DNA from: Streptomyces sp. WAC 01529
Lineage (GTDB): Bacteria; Actinomycetota; Actinomycetes; Streptomycetales; Streptomycetaceae
DNA length: 64,000 nucleotides
Assembly (NCBI RefSeq): GCF_003945545.1
Contig: NZ_CP029617.1
Location: 7,901,001-7,965,000, forward strand
Direction of reading: 5' to 3'
The notes beneath the pieces are model-generated. The model saw only the letters and a program-made list of their open reading frames with translations. It was not told the origin of the DNA and searched no databases. The position numbers and the translations under genes were made by a program. Positions 41,267 to 49,296 of the stretch are shown here, piece by piece. Positions within the stretch are counted from its first letter, which is position 1, and every line of letters begins with the position of its first letter.

Positions 41267-41295
41267 AGTATGCATCAGAATGCATGGCCATGCAA
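41267..41295 (-). promoter_or_regulatory. argG promoter with embedded ARG-box-like repeats
   Basis: On the minus strand, -35 TTGCAT (41295-41290), 17 bases, -10 CATACT (41272-41267), then six bases to ATG. The same bases form TGCAT-GGCC-ATGCA (41281-41294) and ATGCAT-CAGA-ATGCAT (41270-41285), matching the Streptomyces ARG-box style (TGCAT half-sites). ArgR binding would cover the polymerase site. Confidence 0.7.
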
Positions 41296-41310
41296 ACAGC
41301 CTCGCTGGCG

Positions 41311-41787
41311 TCACATGTTCTTCGCGCCCGCCTTGATCGCCTCCCGGATGCGGGTGTACGTGCCGCAGCGGCAGATGTTGCGGATCTCGTCCAGGTCGCG
41401 CTCCTCTATCTCACGGCCCTCGGCCGCGGCCCGGCGGACCTTGGCGACGGCGGTCATGATCTGGCCCGGCTGGCAGTAGCCGCACTGGGCCACGTCCAGC
41501 TCCAGCCAGGCCTCCTGCATGGGGTGCAGGTCCTTGCCGACGGTGGCGGGCAGCCCCTCGATCGTGGTGATCTCGTCGTCCGGCGCGATCTTGGCGACGG
41601 GGACCGAGCAGGGGTTGAAGGCCTTGCCGTTGATGTGTGACGTACAGGCCTGGCAGACGCCGATGCCGCAGCCGTACTTGGGCCCGGTCACGCCGAGCAG
41701 ATCGCGCAGCACCCACAGGAGACGTACGTCGTCCTCGGCCTCGACGGTGATCCGCTCGCCGTTCAGGGTGAAGGTGTGGCTTGCCAT
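41311..41787 (-). CDS. [2Fe-2S] subunit of a molybdenum hydroxylase (IorA-like)
   Basis: 158 residues from ATG 41787. Both clusters are visible: plant-type ferredoxin site KYGCGIGVCQACTSHING...C and the helical site QCGYCQPGQIM...CRCGTY. This matches small subunits of isoquinoline 1-oxidoreductase and nicotinate or aldehyde dehydrogenases. It passes electrons from the molybdenum subunit, whose stop is 18 bases upstream. It has no signal peptide, so export, if any, would be as a complex with the Tat-bearing large subunit. Confidence 0.95.
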   Translation of the reverse strand: MASHTFTLNGERITVEAEDDVRLLWVLRDLLGVTGPKYGCGIGVCQACTSHINGKAFNPCSVPVAKIAPDDEITTIEGLPATVGKDLHPMQEAWLELDVAQCGYCQPGQIMTAVAKVRRAAAEGREIEERDLDEIRNICRCGTYTRIREAIKAGAKNM

Positions 41788-41805
41788 GGAGGGAATCAGG
41801 GCTCC

Positions 41806-44160
41806 TCAGAAGGCGCGGTCGAGACCGTCGGTGGGGGACTGGGGTGTGGAGGGCTCGCGGGGGAGCGGGTCAAAGCCGAGCGTGCCGTGGTTGATGGGGA
41901 AGCTCGTCGGCAGGGTGCCCGTCGCGCGCGCGTACGCGCAGGCGATGGCGGCGAACGCGGGCGCGACGCCCAACTCGCCCGCACCAGCGGGCTTCTCGCT
42001 GTCGCTCGGCATGATCACGACGCGCAGTTCGAGCGGCGTGTTCCACTGCCTCGTGTAGAAGTAGTTGTCCCAGCTGCCCTCCAGCGGGAGGCCGTCCTTG
42101 ATGTGCAGGCTGGAGGTGAGGGCCATCGCGAGCGCGTCGTTGAAACCGCCCATCATCTGGGCCTCCAGGCCGCGCGGGTTGATGGCGAACCCCGCGTCGA
42201 CGACCATCAGCGCCTTGGTGACGCGCGGTCCCCCCACCCCGTCCCTGATCTTCCGGTTGACGGTCTCGGGGCGGCAGTCGATCTCGACGAGCGTGGCGAC
42301 CGCGCCCCGGTACTCCGCGTGCACGCCGATGCCCTGCGCCACCCCGGCGGGCAGAGACCTGCCCCAGTCGCCCTCCTCGGCCGCCCTGTCGAGCACGGCC
42401 CGCAGCCGCTTGTCCTTGAGGAACGCGCGCCGGAACTCCACCGGGTCCTTGCGCATCCTCGCGGCCAGCTGATCGACAACCAGCTCCCGCGCGCACGCCA
42501 CGTTCGGCGAGTAGATGTTGCGCATGCTGCCCGTGTTGAACTTCAGCGGCACCTCGTTCAGCAGCTGCGTGGTGACGCCGAAGTGGTACGGCGTCGACTG
42601 CGTCAGCTGGAAGATCGTCTCGGCGAACGTCAGATTGCCCGCGACGGGCAGCTTCGCCGCCGCCGACGTGATCATCTCGCCCAGGCCGTGGCCGAAGTCG
42701 GTCTGCGCGCCGGTGTGCCGCTGCTCGTAACTGAGGACGTTGCCAAGGGCGTACGTCGCCCGTACGCGCGAGACGCACATCGGATGCGTACGGCCCTGGC
42801 GGAAGTTGTCCGTGCGGGACCACGACAGCTTGACCGGCTTGCCCATCTTCTGGGAGATCTCCGCCGCCTCGGCCGCCACGTCGTGGAAGAGATGCCGGCC
42901 GAAGGAGCCGCCGCCCTCCACCACATGCACGGTGACCGCCTTTTGGGGCAGCCCGAGCCGGGCGGCGATGTCCTGCTGCGCCACGATCGGGACCTTCAGG
43001 CTCGACCAGATCTCGGCACGGTCGGCACGCACGTCGGCGATCGCGTTGTCCGGCTCCAGCGGACTGTTGCTGGCGAACGCGAAGGTGAACTCGGCGTCCA
43101 GCTTCTTGGTGAGCAGCGGCGGTACGACCATCGGCAGGGCGGCCGCCTTGATCTTGCGCAGGACGGTGTCGTCCGACTCCGCGTCGACCGTGCCGCGCCC
43201 CCAGGTCACCTCCAGGGCCCGCAGCGCGTCGACGCACTGGCCGAATGTCGCGCCTCGCACGGCCACCCCGTGCTCGATCACCGCGACATCGGTGATGCCC
43301 GGCATCCGCAGCACCGCGTCGGCGTTGTGCACCGCCTTCACCGTGCCGTTGATCGTCGGCGGCCTGCGCACCATCGTCGGCTTCGCGTCCGGCACGTCGT
43401 GGTCCATGCCGAACTTCTTGCGGCCGGTGACGATCTCCAGGGCGTCGATACGGTTCTGGGGCGTGCCGAGCACCGTGAAGTCCGCGCGGGGCTTGAGCCG
43501 CGCGGCGGCCGCGCGGACCGTCGTGCTCGCGGCCTTCTCGGCGAGTGAGCCGTACGTGGCACTGCGGGTCCCGTGCCTGATCACACCGGACTCGACGGTC
43601 AGCCGGGAGGCGTCGACGCCCCACTGCGCGGCGGCCGTCGACACGAGCCGCTCCCGGGCGACGGCGGCGGCGGTGCGGACCGGCAGATACATGCTGCGCA
43701 TCGAGTTGGAGCCGCCGGTGAACTGGTTCATCAGCAACTCGGGCCGTGCGTCGGCGAGCGCGACCCGCACCTTCCCCAGTGGCAGGTCCATCTCCTCGGC
43801 GATCATCATGGCGATCGCGGTGGTCATGCCCTGGCCCACCTCCGCGCGGGGCACGGCGAACGAGGCGGTGCCGTCCGTGTGGACCTGGACCGTGATCAGG
43901 CCGGACGTCGGCGCCGCCACCAGGTTCTGCAGATCGCCGAGGTCGAAGAGGTTCTCGGGCTGCGGAGGGGACGGTACGAGCGCCGCGGCCTCCTGCGCCC
44001 CGACCGCGTCGGCGGCGAAGCGGACGCCGACGGCGAGGGTCGGGGCGGCGAGCAGATAGGCGAGCACTCGGCGACGGCCGGGGCTTTCAGAGCTTTCAGA
44101 GCTTTCGGGGCCTTCGGGCGCCGGAGGCTCCGGCTCCGCCGGGGGAGTGGGTTCTGCCAT
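41806..44160 (-). CDS. Molybdopterin-binding large subunit of a xanthine-dehydrogenase-family hydroxylase (IorB-like)
   Basis: 784 residues from ATG 44160, with AAGGA upstream. An acidic Pro/Ser-rich head is followed by a twin-arginine signal, SPGRRRVLAYLLAAPTLAVG. Then come VPRAEVGQGMTTAIAMMIAE, VVEGGGSFGRHLFHDVAAEA and the C-terminal EKPAGAGELGVAPAFAAIAC, where E in GAGELG is the catalytic Glu. This is the fused IorB type that pairs only with a [2Fe-2S] subunit. No FAD subunit, cytochrome or Moco chaperone gene is adjacent. It probably hydroxylates an N-heterocycle or aldehyde at the outer membrane face. A SSESSES repeat is near residue 20. Confidence 0.93.
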   Translation of the reverse strand: MAEPTPPAEPEPPAPEGPESSESSESPGRRRVLAYLLAAPTLAVGVRFAADAVGAQEAAALVPSPPQPENLFDLGDLQNLVAAPTSGLITVQVHTDGTASFAVPRAEVGQGMTTAIAMMIAEEMDLPLGKVRVALADARPELLMNQFTGGSNSMRSMYLPVRTAAAVARERLVSTAAAQWGVDASRLTVESGVIRHGTRSATYGSLAEKAASTTVRAAAARLKPRADFTVLGTPQNRIDALEIVTGRKKFGMDHDVPDAKPTMVRRPPTINGTVKAVHNADAVLRMPGITDVAVIEHGVAVRGATFGQCVDALRALEVTWGRGTVDAESDDTVLRKIKAAALPMVVPPLLTKKLDAEFTFAFASNSPLEPDNAIADVRADRAEIWSSLKVPIVAQQDIAARLGLPQKAVTVHVVEGGGSFGRHLFHDVAAEAAEISQKMGKPVKLSWSRTDNFRQGRTHPMCVSRVRATYALGNVLSYEQRHTGAQTDFGHGLGEMITSAAAKLPVAGNLTFAETIFQLTQSTPYHFGVTTQLLNEVPLKFNTGSMRNIYSPNVACARELVVDQLAARMRKDPVEFRRAFLKDKRLRAVLDRAAEEGDWGRSLPAGVAQGIGVHAEYRGAVATLVEIDCRPETVNRKIRDGVGGPRVTKALMVVDAGFAINPRGLEAQMMGGFNDALAMALTSSLHIKDGLPLEGSWDNYFYTRQWNTPLELRVVIMPSDSEKPAGAGELGVAPAFAAIACAYARATGTLPTSFPINHGTLGFDPLPREPSTPQSPTDGLDRAF

Positions 44161-44350
44161 GTGGGGTCCTTCCAGAGCGGGGACGGGTTTCTGCGCACGA
44201 ACGGGGGGACAAGTGTGGCGTGTTGGAGGTCCTGGGACGGAGGGTCGGCGGCCGAGAATCGCCGGTCGCCTCCGTACGGCAGTACGACGCCTGATGTTCG
44301 CCGGGATGTCATCCCCTGTCACCCTTGATCGCCGACCATCTGAGATCGAT

Positions 44351-44380
44351 CGCGGTATCCCGGACCGCGGTATCCCGAGA
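44351..44380 (+). repeat. 15-bp tandem repeat upstream of pstS
   Basis: CGCGGTATCCCGGAC (44351-44365) then CGCGGTATCCCGAGA (44366-44380). The second copy runs into the GAGAGGA ribosome site. It may be a protein-binding direct repeat, but does not resemble a PHO box. Confidence 0.6.
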
Positions 44381-44388
44381 GGACGACG

Positions 44389-45537
44389 TTGCAACACCCA
44401 CGTCCAGGACGTACATACACAGGCAGCGGAACGCTCGCGGCGGGCTCACTAGCGGCCGTGCTGTCACTGGCCCTGGCGGGATGCGGATTCGCGGGCCTCG
44501 GGGAAGAGGATGGCGACGACCGAGCGTCGGGCGCCCCCGCGGCCGTCGCCGGGATCGACTGCGCGGAGTCGGGCAAGGTCCCCGGGACGGGTTCGAGCGC
44601 CCAGCAGAACGCGATGAAGTACTGGATCAAGGAGTACGAACGCGCCTGCCCCGGCGTGCGGATCGCCTACAACCCGATCGGATCCGGGGCCGGAGGCGCC
44701 CAGTTCCTGCGGGGCGCCACCGCGTTCGGCGGTTCCGACAGCGCGTTGAAGGCCGACGAGGTCACCCTCTCCAAGGTAGTCTGCAAGGGCGGGCGCGCGA
44801 TCGATCTGCCCATGGTCGGCGGGCCCATCGCGATCGGGTACGACCTGCCCGGCGTCGACGACCTGGTCCTCGACGCCCCCACCCTCGCCAAGATCTTCGA
44901 CCGGCAGATCACCACCTGGGACGACAAGGCGATCCAGCGGCTCAACCCCGGCGCCGAACTGCCCTCCATGCCGATCCGTCCCGTCCACCGCTCCGACGAC
45001 TCGGGCACCACGCACAACTTCCAGGCCTATCTCGCGGGCGCCGCGCCCGAGGACTGGCAGCACCCGGTGGGCAAGGCGTGGCAGGGCAGGGGCGGCGCCT
45101 CCGCGAGCGGATCGAGCGGCGTCGCGACGGAGGTCACCTCGGGCTTGGGTGCGATCGGCTACTTCGAGCTGTCCTTCGCGCGGGCCCGGCACGTCAAGAC
45201 CGTCGGCATCGACACGGGCGCGCCCGCCCCCGTCAAGCCGACGCCCGCGACCGCGTCGGCCGGTATCGCGGCGGCCCGTGTGGCGGGCAAGGGCAAGGAC
45301 ATGACGCTGAAGTTCCGCTACGGCGCCTCGACTCCTGGCGCGTACCCGATCGTCCAGGTCACCTACGAGATCGTGTGCGACAAGGGCAACCAGAAGGCGA
45401 CCCTGCCCGCCCTGAAGTCGTTCCTCGGCTACATCGCGAGCGAGGCGGGCCAGGAGCCGCTGTCCCGCCTCCACTATGCGCCGCTGCCCGAATCCGTCGC
45501 CGGTCAGGTACGGGACGTGGTGCGCACGCTCTCCTGA
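44389..45537 (+). CDS. pstS: PstS-type phosphate-binding lipoprotein, unlinked to other pst genes
   Basis: 382 residues from TTG 44389, chosen for GAGAGGA five bases upstream. Lipobox LALAGCGF puts the lipidated Cys near residue 32. The PBP_like fold has phosphate-contact segments GTGSSAQQNAMKYW, NPIGSGAGGAQFLRGATAFG then GSD, and RPVHRSDDSGTTHNF. It is anchored outside the membrane and binds phosphate. No pstC, pstA or pstB follows; the next gene is a LysE exporter. It may be a paralogue serving pst genes elsewhere, or a scavenging protein. Confidence 0.9.
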   Translation: MQHPRPGRTYTGSGTLAAGSLAAVLSLALAGCGFAGLGEEDGDDRASGAPAAVAGIDCAESGKVPGTGSSAQQNAMKYWIKEYERACPGVRIAYNPIGSGAGGAQFLRGATAFGGSDSALKADEVTLSKVVCKGGRAIDLPMVGGPIAIGYDLPGVDDLVLDAPTLAKIFDRQITTWDDKAIQRLNPGAELPSMPIRPVHRSDDSGTTHNFQAYLAGAAPEDWQHPVGKAWQGRGGASASGSSGVATEVTSGLGAIGYFELSFARARHVKTVGIDTGAPAPVKPTPATASAGIAAARVAGKGKDMTLKFRYGASTPGAYPIVQVTYEIVCDKGNQKATLPALKSFLGYIASEAGQEPLSRLHYAPLPESVAGQVRDVVRTLS

Positions 45538-45627
45538 CCGGGGCCGGATGGTCCCACCCCGGGCGCCCCCAGCGGTGACGGGCGACCCCCCTGTGGCCGG
45601 GCGGGGGCGCGGTGCGAGACTGCCCGC

Positions 45628-46251
45628 ATGCTTACGGAGATCATCGCGGCGGCCGGCGTGCTCGGCCTGCTCACGGTGGTGCCAGGGCCGGACATGGCCG
45701 TGGTCACCAAACGGGCCGTCAGTTCCGGCTGGCGCGACGGACTGCGCACGGTCGGCGGCATAACCGCCGGACTGCTTGTCTGGGGGGTGCTCACGGTGGC
45801 CGGACTCGCCGCCGTGCTGGCCGCTTCGGCCCTCGCCTACACCGTCGTCAAGCTGCTCGGCGCCGCCTACCTCGTCTTCCTGGGAGTCCAGGCCCTGGTG
45901 CGCAGCCGCAAGGGGGAGCAGCCGCCCACCGACGCCCTCAGCGCCGCGGCGACCGGCGGCAACCCGTGGCGGACCGGCCTCGTCAGCAATGTCCTCAATC
46001 CCAAGATCGCCGTCTTCTACACCGGTCTGCTGCCCACGCTGACGCCCCGGTCCCTGCCCTCACACCTGGGCATGGCCCTGCTGGTCCTGCTGCACGCTGC
46101 CCTCACCCTGATCTGGCTGGGCGGCTACGTCATGGTGCTCTCCAAGGCCCGCGCCTTCTTCTCCAGGCCCCGGGTGCGCCGGGCACTCGACCGCGTGACG
46201 GGTGTGGTGCTGATCGGATTCGGGCTGAAGGTGGCGACGGCCGACAGCTGA
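45628..46251 (+). CDS. LysE/RhtB-family amino-acid exporter
   Basis: 207 residues from ATG 45628, six predicted helices. The family signature is LTVVPGPDMAVVTKRAVSSG, and the LGAAYLVFLGVQAL and GNPWRTGLVSNVLNPKIAVF segments are standard RhtB blocks (NP-K). It exports an amino acid or analogue through the cytoplasmic membrane by proton exchange; substrate unknown. No ribosome site is seen; GAGACT is six bases before ATG, suggesting a leaderless mRNA. It is independent of pstS, 90 bases upstream. Confidence 0.92.
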   Translation: MLTEIIAAAGVLGLLTVVPGPDMAVVTKRAVSSGWRDGLRTVGGITAGLLVWGVLTVAGLAAVLAASALAYTVVKLLGAAYLVFLGVQALVRSRKGEQPPTDALSAAATGGNPWRTGLVSNVLNPKIAVFYTGLLPTLTPRSLPSHLGMALLVLLHAALTLIWLGGYVMVLSKARAFFSRPRVRRALDRVTGVVLIGFGLKVATADS

Positions 46252-46394
46252 CGGGGGCCCCGAACCGCTCCTCGCCCGGGGTGTGCGGATGCGCAGGATG
46301 CGCAGGTGAGAGGTGCAAGCGTGCGCTCACACGCACATAATCAGGGGCCGGGCGACCGGTGTCCACGCCGGACGCGTACCGGAAGGGGCACCAC

Positions 46395-47489
46395 GTGAGC
46401 GACGGCCACCACCACCACGAACACCCCCACCCGCACCCGCACCCGCACCCGCACCCGCACCCGCACCCCCACCCGCACCCGCACTCCCATCCCACCGGCC
46501 CCAAGCGGCACCGGCACCGTCTGCGCCACCTGTTCACCCCGCACTCCCACGACTCGGCCGACAAGTCCGACACGGCGCTGGAGAGTTCGGCGCGCGGCAT
46601 CCGGGCGCTCTGGGTCTCCCTCGGCGTGCTGGGCCTGACGGCCCTCGCGCAGGCGGTCGTCGTGGTGATGTCCGGTTCCGTCGCCCTGCTCGGCGACACC
46701 GTGCACAACACCGCGGACGCCCTGACCGCGGTGCCGCTCGGCATCGCCTTCGTCCTCGGCCGTCGGGCCGCCACGCGCCGCTTCACGTACGGATACGGAA
46801 GGGCCGAGGATCTGGCGGGCCTCGTCATCGTCCTCACCATCGCCGCGTCGGCCGCGTTCGCCGGCTGGACGGCCGTCGAACGGCTCCTTGACCCACGGGA
46901 CATGAGCCACGTGCCCGTCGTGGCCCTCGCCGCGGTGATCGGCTTCCTCGGCAACGAGGGCGTGGCCCGCTACCGCATCCGCGTCGGCCGTGAGATCGGC
47001 TCGGCCGCGCTCGTCGCCGATGGACTCCACGCGCGTACGGACGGATTCACCTCGCTCGCCGTGCTGATCGCCGCGGGCGGCTCCGCACTCGGTCTGCGGT
47101 TCGCCGACCCCGTGGTCGGCCTCCTGATCACCGCCGCGATCCTGCTGGTCCTGCGGGACGCGGCCCGCGAGGTCTTCCGCCGGGTCATGGACGCCGTGGA
47201 CCCGGCGCTCGTCGACGCGGCGGAGCGAGCGCTCCTGGAGGTGCGGGGCGTACGAGGCGTCGGCGAGCTGCGGATGCGCTGGATCGGCCACCGGCTGCGC
47301 GCCGAGGTGGCGGTCGTCGTGGACGGCTCGCTGAGCGTCCGGGAGGCGCATGAGGTGGCCGTCGAGGCCGAGCACGTACTGCTGCACGCCGTGCCCCGGC
47401 TGACGGCCGCCCTCGTGCACGCCGACCCGGAGCCCGTCGCGGGTGAGCGCGATCCTCACCTGGCCCTGGCCCATCACGCGCCCGCCTGA
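46395..47489 (+). CDS. Cation diffusion facilitator (CDF) metal exporter with His-Pro repeat tail
   Basis: 364 residues from GTG 46395, with GGAAGGGG upstream. The N-terminus is a metal-binding sponge: HHHHEH and then a run of about eleven His-Pro dipeptides, followed by further His pairs. Six helices follow; metal sites HNTAD in TM2 and HARTD in TM5 (HxxxD each) indicate Zn/Co/Ni-type CDF. The C-terminal domain with VRGVRGVGELRMRW dimerises. It pumps divalent metal out of the cytosol. The coding repeat at about 46411-46490 is built on the hexamer CACCCG. Confidence 0.93.
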   Translation: MSDGHHHHEHPHPHPHPHPHPHPHPHPHPHSHPTGPKRHRHRLRHLFTPHSHDSADKSDTALESSARGIRALWVSLGVLGLTALAQAVVVVMSGSVALLGDTVHNTADALTAVPLGIAFVLGRRAATRRFTYGYGRAEDLAGLVIVLTIAASAAFAGWTAVERLLDPRDMSHVPVVALAAVIGFLGNEGVARYRIRVGREIGSAALVADGLHARTDGFTSLAVLIAAGGSALGLRFADPVVGLLITAAILLVLRDAAREVFRRVMDAVDPALVDAAERALLEVRGVRGVGELRMRWIGHRLRAEVAVVVDGSLSVREAHEVAVEAEHVLLHAVPRLTAALVHADPEPVAGERDPHLALAHHAPA

Positions 47490-47604
47490 CCTCCCTGTGG
47501 TGCGGGTCACATGAAGTGGCGGGAACTCGGCGGGTGCGCGGGCCGACTCCTTGTCCGGTCCGGTCGCAGCCGGGCCGCGGCCCGTCGATCCAGGAGAACC
47601 ACTC

Positions 47605-49047
47605 ATGCCCGCCGAACCCACCGTCCTCGCCGAAGGCGACGGGCAGCAGCCAGTCGAACCTCCGGAGCTTCCCGAGGCCTCGGAGGTCCGGCCCACAGGG
47701 AAGCGGTCCGCCTGGGCGTCGTTGCGCCCGCTCGTCCTGCGGCTGCACTTCTACGCCGGGCTGTTGATCGCCCCCTTCCTCCTCGTCGCGGCCGCCACGG
47801 GCCTGCTGTACGCGTGCTCGTACCAGGTCGAGAAGATCGTGTACGCCGACGAACTGCGCGTGCCCGTGGCGGCAGGCAAGAGCGAACTGCCCCTGGCGCG
47901 GCAGGTGGCCGCGGCCCGCGAGGCGCACCCCGAAGGGACGGTCGGCGCGGTGCGGCCCGCACCGGAGGACGGCGCCACCACCCGCGTCCTGCTCTCCGGC
48001 GTGCCGGGCGTCGACCCCGACCGCACGCTCGCCGTCTTCGTCAACCCGTACACGGGCGAGGTGCGCGGCGCGCTCGAACAGTACGGGGCGTCCGGCGCCC
48101 TGCCCCTGCGCACCTGGATCGACGAACTCCACCGCGATCTGCACCTCGGCGAGCCGGGCCGGCTCTACAGCGAACTCGCCGCGAGCTGGCTGTGGGTGAT
48201 CGCCGGCGGCGGCCTCGTCCTGTGGTTCGGGCGCCACAGGTCGCAGCGGAAGCTGCGGAACGCCAGGACCACGACGGGCCGGCGCCGCACGCTCTCCCTG
48301 CATGGCTCCGTGGGCGTGTGGGCCGCGCTCGGCCTGTTCTTCCTCTCGGCGACCGGTCTGACCTGGTCGACGTATGCGGGCCAGAGCATCAGCGACCTGC
48401 GGGACGCCATCGGACAGACCACGCCGAGCGTCGCGGCGGCCGCCGGAGGTGAGCACTCCGAACACGGCGGCGCGGCCGGTTCCGGCGGTACCGGAAAGGG
48501 CGCCGACGTGGGTCTCGACGCCGTCCTGAAGGCGGCGCGCGGCGAAGGGCTCTCGAACCCGGTGGAGATCATCCCGCCCGCCGACGCGTCGTCCGCGTAC
48601 GTCGTCAAGCAGATCCAGCGCAGCTGGCCCGAGAAGCAGGACTCGGTCGCCGTGAACCCGGCGGACGGCCAGGTCACCGATGTCCTGCGGTTCGACGACT
48701 ATCCCGTCCTGGCGAAGCTGACGCGCTGGGGCATCGACGCGCACTCCGGTTCGCTCTTCGGCGTCGTCAACCAGATCGCGCTCGCCGCGCTCGCCCTCTG
48801 TCTGATCCTGCTGATCGTGTGGGGGTACCGCATGTGGTGGCAGCGCGGGCGCGGGACCTCGTTCGGGCGGCCCATGCCGCGCGGCGCCTGGCAGGACGTA
48901 CCGGCGTACGTCCTGGTCCCGCTGATGGCGGCGATCGCGGTGCTCGGCTACTTCGTGCCGCTGCTCGGCATCCCGCTGGCGGCCTTCCTCGCCGTGGACA
49001 TCGCGCTGGGCGAGATCGCGTACCGGCGGGGCCGCAGGGCCTCGTAG
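47605..49047 (+). CDS. PepSY-associated transmembrane protein
   Basis: 480 residues from ATG 47605, with AGGAGA upstream. The first helix region has LRLHFYAGLLIAPFLLVAAA followed by TGLLYACSYQVEKIVY, the usual start of PepSY_TM proteins. LHLGEPGRLYSELAASWLWV then TLSLHGSVGVWAALGLFFLS give further helices with conserved His. VKQIQRSWPEKQDSVAVNPA is a PepSY module outside the membrane, and KLTRWGIDAHSGSLFGVVNQ leads to the last helices. Homologues often accompany iron or copper uptake and may move electrons or metals. Function is not proven; no siderophore genes are near. Confidence 0.88.
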   Translation: MPAEPTVLAEGDGQQPVEPPELPEASEVRPTGKRSAWASLRPLVLRLHFYAGLLIAPFLLVAAATGLLYACSYQVEKIVYADELRVPVAAGKSELPLARQVAAAREAHPEGTVGAVRPAPEDGATTRVLLSGVPGVDPDRTLAVFVNPYTGEVRGALEQYGASGALPLRTWIDELHRDLHLGEPGRLYSELAASWLWVIAGGGLVLWFGRHRSQRKLRNARTTTGRRRTLSLHGSVGVWAALGLFFLSATGLTWSTYAGQSISDLRDAIGQTTPSVAAAAGGEHSEHGGAAGSGGTGKGADVGLDAVLKAARGEGLSNPVEIIPPADASSAYVVKQIQRSWPEKQDSVAVNPADGQVTDVLRFDDYPVLAKLTRWGIDAHSGSLFGVVNQIALAALALCLILLIVWGYRMWWQRGRGTSFGRPMPRGAWQDVPAYVLVPLMAAIAVLGYFVPLLGIPLAAFLAVDIALGEIAYRRGRRAS

Positions 49048-49104
49048 CGACGAGGTTCGGGCAGATGTGTGTGACCGGCCCCTGAGCGGGCACTCGAAAG
49101 GTGG

Positions 49105-49136
49105 GCCCCGCCGTGTCTCCCCCGTCGCGGCGGGGC
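49105..49136 (+). terminator. Hairpin after the PepSY gene
   Basis: A nine-base perfect stem (49105-49113 with 49128-49136) and 14-base loop, followed by CTCCTT. It begins 57 bases after the stop. Confidence 0.5.
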
Positions 49137-49227
49137 TCCTTCGTGGAGCGCCGAGGCGCCCGCCGCAGCTCTGTTCGGGGGCTGTGGGGTCACCGCACCG
49201 GGCCGGGTCACCGGCATTCCCTATTCC

Positions 49228-49241
49228 TGTAACGCGTTCTA
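49228..49241 (+). promoter_or_regulatory. KstR-like box upstream of the acyl-CoA dehydrogenase
   Basis: TGTAACGCGTTCTA fits the published KstR consensus TNNAACNNGTTNNA at every fixed position. It lies 56 bases before the GTG start at 49297. Confidence 0.5.
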
Positions 49242-49296
49242 CTGTGTGCGCCGTCAAGTCCGAGGCCGAGCGAACCAGTCAGCGCCTGGAGGGGCC

